Source: Flavipsychrobacter sp. | GTDB lineage: Bacteria; Bacteroidota; Bacteroidia; Chitinophagales; Chitinophagaceae | Direction: 5' to 3' | Assembly (NCBI GenBank): GCA_016786665.1 | Contig: JAEUVZ010000034.1 | Location: forward strand, 1-57,986 | Length of the DNA stretch: 57,986 nt | Notes under the pieces: model-generated | What the model was told of the DNA's origin: nothing | The model's input: only the letters and a program-made list of their open reading frames with translations | Database searches by the model: none | Made by a program: the position numbers and the translations under genes | In this document: positions 40,850-48,982 of the stretch, one piece after another | Numbering within the stretch: position 1 is the first letter of the stretch | Layout: every line of letters begins with the position of its first letter

Positions 40850-42208
40850 CTAATTCGTTTGTTCGTTAAGTAGTCCTGATACCTGTAGTAGTTTATTGTA
40901 GAGCACTACTGCGTCGGCTTTCGCATTGCTATAGTTCAGGCGGGCCTGCAGTTGGGCTATATCCGCATCCAGCAGTTCGGTAGTGGTCGCCAGGTTGTTA
41001 TCATATTTGTTTTTCACTATCCGGTAGTTCTCTTCCGATTGTGCAATGGCCTTTTCATACACGCTTATCTTTTTTCGGGCCGAAAGGCAATTGATGGAGG
41101 CTTGCTCCACTTGCAGCGTTATTGCGTCCTGGAGCATTTCTTTAGTAGCGCGCATTTGCTGCACGCGGGCTTTAGCCTCCTGCACTCTCGCACCGGTTTT
41201 CCACAGCGCGCCAAAGTTGTATTGCAGGCCTATTCCGGCATTCAGTGCATTGGTCACCGTTAGCAGGTGGGGCACGTGCACGGCCACATAGCCGCCGGTA
41301 ACGGCCAGGTTAGGGTAGTACTCGCCCTTAACGGCTTTTACGCCCGTAGCGGCGGCTTTCTCGCGCATTTCCAGTGCGGCGATGTCTTTCCGGTTCGCTA
41401 AGGCATAGGCTACAAAGTTCCGGTCCATCGCCCCCAGGGTTAGTTCATTAAAGGTGTTGTTGTCTATTTTCAGTACCGTACTCCGGTCCAGGCCCAGCAT
41501 CAGGTTCATATGCAGCATGGCCACGCGGTAGTTGTTTTTCGCATCCTCCAGGGCCAATTCTACATTCGAGGTTTGTAGTTCCGCTTTCAGCAGGTCGTTC
41601 CGGGCCAGCAAACCGTTCTGCTCCAGGTTTGTCAGCTCTTTGGCGCGTTGTTGTGCCGACTTGAGGTTTTCTTCCATTAGCTCCACCGCTGCTGCCGCTT
41701 TATAAAGGTTGCTGTAGGCACTCAGTACATTAAGCACCACTTCGTCTTTGTCCTTCTCGGCATCCAGTAGGGTAGCTTGTTCCAGGTAGCGGGCCGACTC
41801 AATTCCATAATTGATACGAAAGCCCGAGAACACCGGCACCGACAGTGTTGACATGCCAAACATCGCCTGGTCTACCTTCACGGTTTGTGAGTTGTTGGCT
41901 CCTCCTTCGCTGGCTTGTTGGCTGCTTGTTGGCAGTTTCAGGTCTACATCCGGGCTGTTCAGGCGCATGTAGCTGGCAGAGGTTTTCAGGTCGGGCAGCC
42001 TGCGTTCTCTTGCTTCCCGCAGTGCGGCGTGAGCTTCGTCTGTTTTAGCCTGGCCTAGTTTCAGTTGTTTGCTGTTTTTAAGGCTCAGTTCTATTGCTTC
42101 ATTCAGTGTTACCTTCCGGTGTATGCCCTCCTGCGCGATGGCGGTAAGTGTCGCCCCGGTTACCAATGCGGCCAGCAGAAGCGCGGTATAAATTGTCCTA
42201 TTCTTCAT
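40850..42208 (-). CDS. TolC-family outer-membrane efflux protein
   Basis: 452 residues. Signal peptide ending LTAIAQE, then two OEP repeats with long helices (VTLNEAIELSLKNSKQLKLG, LLDADIAQLQARLNYSNAKADAV) and NLAVTGGYVAVHVPHLLT beta-strand segments. Trimeric outer-membrane exit duct of the efflux system. Its start codon overlaps the end of the tetR gene by 11 bp, so both are translated from the same message and the regulator is produced with its targets. Confidence 0.93.
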   Translation of the reverse strand: MKNRTIYTALLLAALVTGATLTAIAQEGIHRKVTLNEAIELSLKNSKQLKLGQAKTDEAHAALREARERRLPDLKTSASYMRLNSPDVDLKLPTSSQQASEGGANNSQTVKVDQAMFGMSTLSVPVFSGFRINYGIESARYLEQATLLDAEKDKDEVVLNVLSAYSNLYKAAAAVELMEENLKSAQQRAKELTNLEQNGLLARNDLLKAELQTSNVELALEDAKNNYRVAMLHMNLMLGLDRSTVLKIDNNTFNELTLGAMDRNFVAYALANRKDIAALEMREKAAATGVKAVKGEYYPNLAVTGGYVAVHVPHLLTVTNALNAGIGLQYNFGALWKTGARVQEAKARVQQMRATKEMLQDAITLQVEQASINCLSARKKISVYEKAIAQSEENYRIVKNKYDNNLATTTELLDADIAQLQARLNYSNAKADAVVLYNKLLQVSGLLNEQTN

Positions 42209-42827
42209 TCGACAGTATTGCTTTAAATATCGATTTTAGGTGTGTGCTTAGCTTCTTTTTTATGTGTTTCTTGTATTCGGTATCGTCCAGGTCTTGCAGG
42301 TTGTTCAGCTCGCGGTAATGGTGTTGTGTGGTAATGAGTTGGTTGATGGTGCCCATCATTGTCATCATCAGCAGCGGCACGTCTATATTCTTTTTGAAAT
42401 CACCCGAACGCTGTCCTTGCTGCACCAGCTTTTTCACCAGGTCCTGGTTTCTGCGTTTGGTGTCCAGTATCAGCGATGCTACAGGGCTGTCCTGGTTGGC
42501 CATTTGTTGCTGTGCCATTATGCGGTGAAAGCAGCTTTGGTCAAATATCTTCTGCATGTAGTTGTCTATCAGCACGAACATTTTCTCCATCGGGCTGCGG
42601 CTTTTGTCTTCTATCATGCTTTCCAGGTGTACCCGCCACAGTTCCGTCCGTTTTTCAAATATGGCCTGCAGTAGTTTTTCCTTCGAGCCGAAGTAGTACG
42701 ATATCATTGCTACGTTCACATCCGCCTGGTGGGCTATATCCCGTATGGATGTGCCATCGTAGCCATTGTCTGCAAACAGCTGTTCCGCTGTTTCCATAAT
42801 GGCGAGTTGCTTCCCTGTTATTTCCAT
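42198..42827 (-). CDS. TetR/AcrR-family repressor of the efflux operon
   Basis: 209 residues. N-terminal TetR helix-turn-helix (about 8-54): IMETAEQLFADNGYDGTSIR, DIAHQADVNVAMISYYFGSK, EKLLQAIFEK; the C-terminal ligand-binding domain is helical and divergent. First gene of the operon and located next to a perfect palindrome within its promoter, so autorepression and control of tolC-hlyD-emrB is the natural model. The inducer is unknown. Confidence 0.93.
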   Translation of the reverse strand: MEITGKQLAIMETAEQLFADNGYDGTSIRDIAHQADVNVAMISYYFGSKEKLLQAIFEKRTELWRVHLESMIEDKSRSPMEKMFVLIDNYMQKIFDQSCFHRIMAQQQMANQDSPVASLILDTKRRNQDLVKKLVQQGQRSGDFKKNIDVPLLMMTMMGTINQLITTQHHYRELNNLQDLDDTEYKKHIKKKLSTHLKSIFKAILSNEE

Positions 42828-42846
42828 CCTCGTTGTATTGCGGATG

Positions 42847-42879
42847 CAAATTTAAACAATTGTTTAATTACTAAACAAA
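42847..42879 (-). promoter_or_regulatory. Promoter of the tetR-tolC-hlyD-emrB operon
   Basis: On the minus strand TTTG (plus 42876-42879), a 21-bp spacer and an exact TAAATTTG (plus 42847-42854) fit the Bacteroidota -33/-7 promoter. Start expected near 42841, leaving a leader of about 14 nt. Confidence 0.7.
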
Positions 42880-42885
42880 CGTTTA
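42852..42885. promoter_or_regulatory. TetR operator candidate inside the promoter
   Basis: A perfect 16-bp palindrome TTAAACAATTGTTTAA (42852-42867) lies in the spacer and touches the -7 box; a second, imperfect copy TAAACAAACGTTTA (42872-42885) overlaps the -33 box. Both share the half-site TAAAC. Binding of the TetR protein here would block RNA polymerase. Confidence 0.7.
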
Positions 42886-42990
42886 ATTAATTTTTCTTCG
42901 CCTTCCTTTCTATGTGGATATTGTTAATGCTTATAGGGTGCTAAAATCTCCTTGCTCTTTCGCTCATTCCTCCGCATATGCGCACAAAAA

Positions 42991-43030
42991 AGCGAAGAAA
43001 AGAGTCGCTCTATCGCTCTGTTTCTTCGCT
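42991..43030 (-). terminator. Hairpin after tRNA-Arg
   Basis: AGCGAAGAAA-AGAG (42991-43004) pairs with CTCT-g-TTTCTTCGCT (43016-43030, one bulged base), loop 11 nt. It lies 9 bp past the 3' end of the minus-strand tRNA-Arg and precedes a T-run on that strand. Confidence 0.6.
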
Positions 43031-43039
43031 CTGTTCAAG

Positions 43040-43111
43040 TAGCCTCGCCAAGAATCGAACTTGGATCTAAAGTTTAGGAAACTTCTATTCTATCCATTGA
43101 ACTACGAGGCC
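43040..43111 (-). tRNA. tRNA-Arg (anticodon CCT)
   Basis: The reverse complement folds as a tRNA: acceptor GGCCTCG with CGAGGCT (first pair G-U), D-arm GTTC/GAAT, anticodon stem GAAGT/ACTTT with loop TTCCTAA (anticodon CCT), T-arm CCAAG TTCGATT CTTGG, discriminator A; CCA not encoded. It reads AGG codons. Its 5' ten bases are also the last codons of the GIY-YIG ORF. Confidence 0.94.
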
Positions 43112-43359
43112 ATTATCTTCTTTTGCAAATATCTTCTTCCCGCGGCGGTTTTCCAATATTTTTCTTTTTCTATAGCTTCAGCCCGGGTAGTTGACGTCTC
43201 GTAGTACACTACCTTGAAAGGGGCCTTGTGTTTAATTGACTTTGTTGGTCCTGAATTATGTTGCTTCAGACGTTCTTGTAGTTCTATGCAGTGTCCCTTG
43301 TAACGAAAGGCTTCGTCCGCCAGGCTTTGTATAATATAGGTATAAAAAAATCCTTCCAC
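43102..43359 (-). CDS. Small GIY-YIG nuclease-domain protein
   Basis: 85 residues, one GIY-YIG domain: FFYTYIIQSLADEAFRYKGH (GIY/YIG strands), the conserved Arg in LQERLKQHNSG, VVYYETSTTRAEAIEKE with the metal-binding Glu, and YWKTAAGRRYLQKKI. Probable start GTG at 43359 (MEGFFYTY), with a stop in frame three codons upstream; both lie inside the partial tRNA copy. The stop codon lies in the 5' end of tRNA-Arg. Similar stand-alone domains in Bacteroidota are often mislabelled as UvrC. Its confinement between tRNA repeats suggests a mobile, tRNA-targeting element (inference). Confidence 0.82.
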   Translation of the reverse strand: MEGFFYTYIIQSLADEAFRYKGHCIELQERLKQHNSGPTKSIKHKAPFKVVYYETSTTRAEAIEKEKYWKTAAGRRYLQKKIMAS

Positions 43360-43437
43360 TTGAATCTAAAGTTTAGGAAACTTCTATTCTATCTTTATCC
43401 GAACGGCTTGGCCGGGCGGGCATTGAACTACGAGGCC
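43358..43437 (-). pseudogene. Interrupted partial copy of tRNA-Arg(CCT)
   Basis: The copy has the 5' acceptor strand, the D-arm start, the full anticodon arm with CCT and the beginning of the variable region, but a 27-bp insertion splits the D-loop and the T-arm and 3' acceptor are missing, replaced by the GIY-YIG ORF. It cannot fold as a tRNA. Confidence 0.85.
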
Positions 43438-43498
43438 GTCTCCTTATTTGGAGGCTGCAAAAGTAAGGCTTTGCCCCCAAAAAATTAAATCTGGCTCT

Positions 43499-44092
43499 CT
43501 AATCATTCCACTTCAGGGTACTGATAAGGTGGTCTATGTCTTTTTTCAGGAAGTCGTTCAGGGGTTTTAGCGAGTCCGCATTCGGGGTCACGTCAAAGTA
43601 CAGGGCGCCCCGAAGGTAATGATGGAGGGTATCCGTCGCGATAAATTGGTATGCGGATGCAGCATTGCCGCCCACGCTATAGGTGAGTATGCTCACCCCG
43701 TTTTGGTTCGTGACCATATTGGGGTTTATATAGTCGGCTTTTTTGGTGTGGTAATACGACATTTCGTGCGTATCATCCATCAGCTTCGTAATGTTATCCT
43801 TCGAGCTTACAGGCTTATAGCTGATGTATATACGGGCGCCCCATTGCGGGAAGTCAATATTCATCCAGTATTTATTCTCAGGCCTGCGGCTGTCCTCGGT
43901 CAGGGTATCTTTAAATATGCCCGCGTAGGAGGGGTACTCAAAGCTGTAAGGCCAGCCTTGCCGCTCCATCTTCACATACTCATGTTCCGGCAGGTCTACA
44001 CGGTAATATCCTTTAGGTTTCGGGGTGTAAACGGGCGGGCGGCAGGCCTGCAACGTCACCGTGGCGGCCAGCAGTGCCAAAATGTATTTCAT
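43499..44092 (-). CDS. gldD: Gliding motility lipoprotein GldD
   Basis: 197 residues from the ATG at 44092, which gives a lipoprotein signal MKYILALLAATVTLQAC (lipobox LQAC); the frame extends 30 bp further but without a signal. Matches GldD: RPPVYTPKPKGYYRVDLPEH, GWPYSFEYPSYAGI, WMNIDFPQWGARIYISYKP, and a C-terminal YLRGALYFDVTPNADSLKP. GldD is a lipoprotein required for gliding in Flavobacterium, associated with the Gld/T9SS machinery, although its exact function is unclear. It fits the T9SS cargo found in the window. Confidence 0.9.
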   Translation of the reverse strand: MKYILALLAATVTLQACRPPVYTPKPKGYYRVDLPEHEYVKMERQGWPYSFEYPSYAGIFKDTLTEDSRRPENKYWMNIDFPQWGARIYISYKPVSSKDNITKLMDDTHEMSYYHTKKADYINPNMVTNQNGVSILTYSVGGNAASAYQFIATDTLHHYLRGALYFDVTPNADSLKPLNDFLKKDIDHLISTLKWND

Positions 44093-44183
44093 AGGGTCAA
44101 ATCTATAATAATTGACGCACAACTCTTACAAATAAAAGTATTGTTATCTATCAGCAGGGTCTTTATCAGTGATTTTCTTTTGC

Positions 44184-44191
44184 TACTTTTG
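44184..44191 (+). promoter_or_regulatory. Promoter -7 element of the DUF3467-guaA unit
   Basis: TACTTTTG is an exact TAnnTTTG match 26 bp before the ATG at 44218. No spaced -33 TTTG was found. Confidence 0.45.
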
Positions 44192-44217
44192 CAGCTCAAA
44201 TATTAAACTTCACTAAG

Positions 44218-44532
44218 ATGCAAGATCAGGTAACTCCGGAACAACAGTTGAACATAGAATTAACAGAAGAAATGGCCGATGGGGAATATGCCAACCTGGC
44301 GATAATCACACATTCGTTTGCCGAATTTGTTATCGATTTCGTTAATGTGATGCCCAACGTGCCTAAGGCCAAGGTTAAATCAAGAATAGTAATGACACCG
44401 CAGCACGCCAAAAGGCTCATGCGCGCCCTCATTGAGAACGTAAAGAGGTTTGAAGGCCAGCACGGAGTGATCAAAGACCAGGAAACACCGGCTCTGCCTT
44501 TCAACTTTGGCGGCCCTACCGGACAAGCATAA
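44218..44532 (+). CDS. DUF3467 protein
   Basis: 104 residues, no signal peptide or membrane helix. Matches the DUF3467 family of small Bacteroidota proteins: LNIELTEEMADGEYANLAII, SFAEFVIDFVNVMPNVPKAK, VKSRIVMTPQHAKRLMRALI. Cytoplasmic, function unknown; some relatives have been considered as possible regulators or chaperone-like proteins without proof. 25 bp before guaA on the same strand, so probably cotranscribed. Confidence 0.88.
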   Translation: MQDQVTPEQQLNIELTEEMADGEYANLAIITHSFAEFVIDFVNVMPNVPKAKVKSRIVMTPQHAKRLMRALIENVKRFEGQHGVIKDQETPALPFNFGGPTGQA

Positions 44533-44557
44533 TACTAATTATTCCACCTTTTTCTGA

Positions 44558-46096
44558 ATGAACGACAAGATTCTCATACTCGATTTCGGCTCGCAGTACA
44601 CGCAGCTCATCGCTCGTGTTATCCGCGAGTTGAATATATATTGCGAAATTCAGCCTTGCACAAAGCCGGTTGCATACGAGGCCAACCTGAAAGGTATTAT
44701 CCTTTCGGGCAGCCCTTTTTCGGTAAACGATGAAAACGCGCCGAAGCCGGACATTAAAGCAATGGCTGATAAACTGCCGGTATTGGGGATTTGTTATGGC
44801 GCGCAGCTCATAGCGCACTTATACGGCGGCGAAGTAGGGAAGTCTACTCACCGCGAGTACGGCAGGGCGCACCTGCAGGAAATTGTTCACGACCGCCTGC
44901 TGGCCACCATTGCCGATGGTTCGCAGGTGTGGATGAGCCATGGCGATTCTATCAGGAAGCTCCCCGACGGGTTCTCTGTTATCGCTAAAACAGAAAGCAT
45001 TCCTGTGGCGGCTTATAAGTCATCCGATGATTTTGCCGCTCACTCGGTGTATGCTATTCAGTTCCACCCGGAGGTAACGCACAGCACCGATGGACGCCAG
45101 TTACTGAAAAATTTCCTGGTAGATGTCTGCGGTTGTGTGCAGGACTGGACACCCGCTATGTTTGTTCAGGAAACCGTAGAGCGCATTAAAAACGAAGTAG
45201 GTGAGGGAAAGGTGGTGATGGCGTTAAGCGGTGGGGTAGACTCTACCGTAGCAGCCTCCCTGATTCACAAAGCCATTGGCGACCGGCTCTACTGCATATT
45301 TGTAGATAATGGCCTACTGCGCAAGAATGAGTTTGAGCAGGTAATGGAAGGCTACAAACACCTGGGTCTGAATACAAAGGGTATAGATGCCAAACAGCGT
45401 TTTTACAAAGAGCTGGATGGTGTGACCGACCCCGAAGGCAAGCGGAAGATTATCGGTAAGTTGTTTATCGATATCTTCCAGGAGGAAGCCATTGAGTTAA
45501 AGGATGTTTCGTTCCTCGGTCAAGGCACCATTTACCCGGATGTGATTGAGTCGCTGTCCGTTCACGGCCCGTCGGCTACTATCAAGTCGCACCACAATGT
45601 GGGCGGTCTTCCGGAAAAGATGAATCTCCGCCTGGTAGAGCCGCTGCGTTATTTGTTCAAAGACGAGGTGCGCCGGATAGGCCGCGAAATGGGTATCGAT
45701 GATATTTTCCTCTCCCGCCATCCATTCCCGGGGCCGGGTCTCGGCATCCGTGTGCTGGGGGCTGTTTCCGAAGAAAAAGTAAAGCTGCTGCAGGAAGCGG
45801 ACGCGATCTACATTCAGCATCTCCGCGATAGCGGCCTGTATAGCCAGGTATGGCAGGCGGGTACTATGCTCCTGCCGGTACAGAGTGTGGGTGTTATGGG
45901 CGATGAGCGCACCTACGAGTACACAGTGGCGCTCCGTGCGGTTACTTCCGTCGACGGTATGACGGCCGATTGGTCGCACTTGCCTTACGAGTTCCTCGCC
46001 AGGGTGTCCAACGATATTATTAATCAAGTCAGGGGCATCAATCGCGTTGTTTACGATATTAGCTCTAAGCCACCCGCAACCATCGAATGGGAGTAA
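44558..46096 (+). CDS. guaA: GMP synthase (glutamine-hydrolysing)
   Basis: 512 residues, usual length. Makes GMP from XMP, ATP and glutamine. N-terminal class I amidotransferase (about 1-190): [20 protein letters not shown], catalytic Cys in GICYGAQL and the His/Glu of [11 protein letters not shown]-pyrophosphatase domain with P-loop [13 protein letters not shown] and [13 protein letters not shown]-terminal dimerisation domain ending in [17 protein letters not shown]. Cytoplasmic. 5 bp before the next gene, with which it forms a common Bacteroidota pair. Confidence 0.97.
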   Translation: MNDKILILDFGSQYTQLIARVIRELNIYCEIQPCTKPVAYEANLKGIILSGSPFSVNDENAPKPDIKAMADKLPVLGICYGAQLIAHLYGGEVGKSTHREYGRAHLQEIVHDRLLATIADGSQVWMSHGDSIRKLPDGFSVIAKTESIPVAAYKSSDDFAAHSVYAIQFHPEVTHSTDGRQLLKNFLVDVCGCVQDWTPAMFVQETVERIKNEVGEGKVVMALSGGVDSTVAASLIHKAIGDRLYCIFVDNGLLRKNEFEQVMEGYKHLGLNTKGIDAKQRFYKELDGVTDPEGKRKIIGKLFIDIFQEEAIELKDVSFLGQGTIYPDVIESLSVHGPSATIKSHHNVGGLPEKMNLRLVEPLRYLFKDEVRRIGREMGIDDIFLSRHPFPGPGLGIRVLGAVSEEKVKLLQEADAIYIQHLRDSGLYSQVWQAGTMLLPVQSVGVMGDERTYEYTVALRAVTSVDGMTADWSHLPYEFLARVSNDIINQVRGINRVVYDISSKPPATIEWE

Positions 46097-46101
46097 GAAC
46101 A

Positions 46102-47436
46102 ATGAAATACCACTTTACCATATTATTTCTGCTGGCGGCGATGCTGCTGGCGGATACCAATGCTATTGCCCAGTCCCGCAGGGAACGTAAGGAACGGGAG
46201 CGCCGGGAGCGCGAACGGGAGGAATATTTCCGCCGTCACCCCGACCGGCGGCCCGATACGCCCTCCCCGCGGGAAGAATCCCGCCCGGAGGCTCCCAGGC
46301 CAAAGCCTAAAAAGCGGCTGGAAGTAGACTACCCCGCATCGGTAAAGAGAGAGGTATATCGCATAGATGTACTCATACCGCTATACCTCGATGAACTGGT
46401 AAAGAACGGAAAGCCGGTATATAAGGGTAAGATGCCGGACAAGGCCGTACCGGGTATGGAGTTCTACCAGGGGGTAAAGCTGGCTGCCGATACACTGGAG
46501 TTTAAAGGGTACAAGTTGGATATATATGTACACGATATTACCGACCCTAAGCAAAGCGCCAAAGCGCTGATTAATGAGGGTAAGTTAAAGTCTACTGATT
46601 TGATTATAGGTGCGGTTCAGTCGGGCGATATTCCCGAGCTCGCTGCTTTTGCCAAGCGCAACGATATCAATTTCATCTCCGCTTTTTCTCCTGCTGATGC
46701 GGGGGTTACCAATAACCCCTGGTTTACACTGGTGCAGCCGCGCTTGCAGACGCATTGCGAAAAGATAATGAAGAAGGTAGCCGAAAAATACCACAAGGAA
46801 CAGATTACAATATGCTACCGCAATTCCGTGAACTCTGATGAGAATGCGTACGGATACCTGACCAATATCCTGGAGGAGAACGACCTGCGCAAGCTGAATT
46901 GCAACACGGCTCCCGATTCGGCGGCACTCGCTAAGATATTCACTAAGGAAGAGGTGAATGTCATTATTATGCCCATAGTGGAAGTAGCCTATGCCGAATC
47001 GCTGCTGAAGAGACTATACAAATTTTTCCCCGACCTGAAATTTGCCGTGTACGGAATGCCTTCCTGGAAGAACATGACTGCTTTGCGCAAGCCGGATGCC
47101 TTCCCCAATGTAGCGGTGTACTATACCACTCCCTTCTATTACGAAACGAGCACCAATAATTCCCAGTTGCTGGCCATGATATACCAGAGCAAGTTTAATG
47201 GCCGCCCCGGCGAAATGACCTACCGCGGTTATGAGCTGGTGTATTGGTATGCTACCTTGCTTCGGGAGTACGGAACGGTTTTCAATCCGTACATCAAAAA
47301 CAATGACAACGCACCCTTTACCCGTTTTGAGATAAAGACGGAGTGGGATAAGCGCAAGGAAGAGGTACTCTACAACGAGAACCAGTATCTGTACATGTAC
47401 CGCTACCAGAGCAGCTCTTACATGATAGAGAAATAG
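46102..47436 (+). CDS. Exported type-1 periplasmic-binding-fold protein with Arg/Glu-rich linker
   Basis: 444 residues from the ATG at 46102. Signal peptide ending ADTNAIAQ, then a highly charged stretch (about 27-75) dominated by Arg and Glu and Pro (RRERKERERREREREEYF), followed by a type-1 periplasmic-binding domain (about 90-440): IDVLIPLYLDEL, FYQGVKLAADTLEFKGYKLD, DLIIGAVQSGDIPELAAFA, FISAFSPADAG, YGMPSWKNMTAL. Homologues downstream of guaA in other Bacteroidota often carry LysM repeats in place of this linker. Ligand unknown; peptidoglycan association is a guess. Confidence 0.82.
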   Translation: MKYHFTILFLLAAMLLADTNAIAQSRRERKERERREREREEYFRRHPDRRPDTPSPREESRPEAPRPKPKKRLEVDYPASVKREVYRIDVLIPLYLDELVKNGKPVYKGKMPDKAVPGMEFYQGVKLAADTLEFKGYKLDIYVHDITDPKQSAKALINEGKLKSTDLIIGAVQSGDIPELAAFAKRNDINFISAFSPADAGVTNNPWFTLVQPRLQTHCEKIMKKVAEKYHKEQITICYRNSVNSDENAYGYLTNILEENDLRKLNCNTAPDSAALAKIFTKEEVNVIIMPIVEVAYAESLLKRLYKFFPDLKFAVYGMPSWKNMTALRKPDAFPNVAVYYTTPFYYETSTNNSQLLAMIYQSKFNGRPGEMTYRGYELVYWYATLLREYGTVFNPYIKNNDNAPFTRFEIKTEWDKRKEEVLYNENQYLYMYRYQSSSYMIEK

Positions 47437-47551
47437 CCGGGAGCAACGTTACCACTAAAGTATAATAAGGTATGCTACCGTCGTAGGAGATGGTACGTTA
47501 TCGGTATGGATGAAAGAATACGGAAATCTTGTCCGCTGGCAGACTAGGCGG

Positions 47552-48811
47552 CTACTCTTTTTCGCTGTTCACCAGGTTCTTGATGTGCGGCTTTTTTTCG
47601 CGCTGGCCGTTCGCGGGCAGGTTTTCATGCAGGCCAAAGGCGGGCCCCGTAGCCAGCGCAATTCCGTTACCTCCCATCGCCGACATGGCTTTTAGTTGGT
47701 TCAGCCGGTTGCGGCGCATAAAGTACAGGATGCCAAATAAGATAAAGGTTAGCCCGAAGATACATACCAGTGCTATATTCGGGTTGTAGTCCTGCACCAG
47801 CAGGGCCACTACTATTATCAGGATGTTGGAGGTTATCAGGATGCTCACCGTCTGTCCGTGGCTGAAGCCCAGGTCCAGTAAGTAGTGGTGCAGGTGGGTT
47901 CTGTCGGCTTTAAAGGGCGACCCGCCTTTCAGCATACGGGTAATAAACACCCGGAAAGAGTCGAACACAGGCACAAACAGTACCGACAGTGCAATTACCA
48001 TAGCTCCGCGTATAGAGTGTACTGCGCCCAGTAGTGGGAACTCCGTTACCATATCCCGGGTTATGGGTTGTGGCGGGAACGAGTGGAAGAACATGATGCT
48101 CAGTATGGCAATGGTAAAGCCAATAACCAGCGATCCGGTATCGCCCATAAATATCCGGGCGGGGGAAATATTGTAGCGAAGGAAGCCAATAACAGCTCCC
48201 ATCAGGCTGAACGCGATGCACGCACCACCTACATTGTTCATCATGGCCAGGCAAAGCCCCAGTATAAAGGTGCACAGCACCGCTACCGAACCGGCTAGCC
48301 CGTCTATGCCATCTATCAGGTTAAAGGCATTGGTGACAAATATGACACCCAGCACGGTAAAACCTACGCTGGCCCAGTAGGGTAGCATTTCTATCCCGAA
48401 AAATCCATGAAGTGAGTTAATGCGGATGTCTGCAAAACAAACAGTTATGAGTGCGGCTACAAATTGTGCCAGGAATTTCTTGTTCGGCCCCAGTGTTACC
48501 AGGTCGTCGTTAATGCCCGTCAGGAACAGCAGCAGCGAGGAAGCGCTGATGAAATTCCATTTATCCATATAATTCCCCTTGTCGGCCGAGGTGCTGATGA
48601 ATATAGAGGTAACAATAATATAGGCAAAAAAGATACCGATGCCTCCCAGGTTGGGTACTGTGTTTACGTGTACCTTGCGTTTGTTGTCCGGTATATCAAA
48701 AAGGCGTTTCCTTTTCGATACGTATATGATCCTGGGAATGGAAGCCAAACTTAGGACTAACGCGGTGACAAAGGCAATTATGTAAAGCAAATAAGGTTGC
48801 AATGTTATCAT
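47552..48811 (-). CDS. WecA/MraY-family undecaprenyl-phosphate sugar-phosphate transferase
   Basis: 419 residues from the ATG at 48811, about eleven membrane helices. Motifs of the PNPT family: DIPDNKRKVHVNTVPNLGGI, the Asp pair in LLLFLTGINDDLVTLGP, NAFNLIDGIDGLAG, and the conserved HLHHYLLDLGFSHGQTV. WecA-like enzymes load GlcNAc-1-phosphate (or a related sugar) on undecaprenyl phosphate to start O-antigen or other surface-glycan synthesis; MraY itself is less likely because the gene is outside a mur cluster. Immediately followed on the same side by the WecB epimerase gene at 48983. Confidence 0.88.
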   Translation of the reverse strand: MITLQPYLLYIIAFVTALVLSLASIPRIIYVSKRKRLFDIPDNKRKVHVNTVPNLGGIGIFFAYIIVTSIFISTSADKGNYMDKWNFISASSLLLFLTGINDDLVTLGPNKKFLAQFVAALITVCFADIRINSLHGFFGIEMLPYWASVGFTVLGVIFVTNAFNLIDGIDGLAGSVAVLCTFILGLCLAMMNNVGGACIAFSLMGAVIGFLRYNISPARIFMGDTGSLVIGFTIAILSIMFFHSFPPQPITRDMVTEFPLLGAVHSIRGAMVIALSVLFVPVFDSFRVFITRMLKGGSPFKADRTHLHHYLLDLGFSHGQTVSILITSNILIIVVALLVQDYNPNIALVCIFGLTFILFGILYFMRRNRLNQLKAMSAMGGNGIALATGPAFGLHENLPANGQREKKPHIKNLVNSEKE

Positions 48812-48871
48812 TTTGTAAGGGGTGAGCAATCTGTTTGTAAATGTTAATGGTGTCTCTTTTGCTTATCCCTT

Positions 48872-48896
48872 ATACTGTAAGGCAAAATTACAGTAT
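48872..48896 (-). promoter_or_regulatory. Promoter region and hairpin upstream of the WecA-like gene
   Basis: TAATTTTG on the minus strand (plus 48883-48890) is an exact TAnnTTTG match about 65 bp before the start codon. It is embedded in a 9-bp inverted repeat ATACTGTAA (48872-48880) and TTACAGTAT (48888-48896), which could be an operator or the terminator of the preceding wecB transcript. The region around it is very A+T-rich. Confidence 0.4.
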
Positions 48897-48982
48897 TGTT
48901 TTAACATTTCTTTTCAATAACAAATTAATAAATTATATCGGAAAACATAATTTATACAACAAAAAATTTGCCACAGAAGCAC

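Larger units (their letters stand above)
43059..43437 (-). repeat. Direct repeat of tRNA-Arg sequence flanking the GIY-YIG ORF
   Basis: 43059-43094 (within tRNA-Arg) matches 43358-43393 with one change in 36; 43095-43111 (5' end of the tRNA) matches 43421-43437 exactly. In the second copy a 27-bp segment (43394-43420) separates the two parts. The repeat period is 299 bp, equal to the length of the GIY-YIG unit. Confidence 0.93.

Noticed and set aside
43102-43359. GIY-YIG ORF as UvrC
   Set aside because: Only one short nuclease domain; UvrC is about 600 residues with UvrB-binding and HhH domains.
48872-48896. Inverted repeat as CRISPR or attachment site
   Set aside because: Single copy, A+T-rich, no spacing pattern; more simply an operator or terminator.
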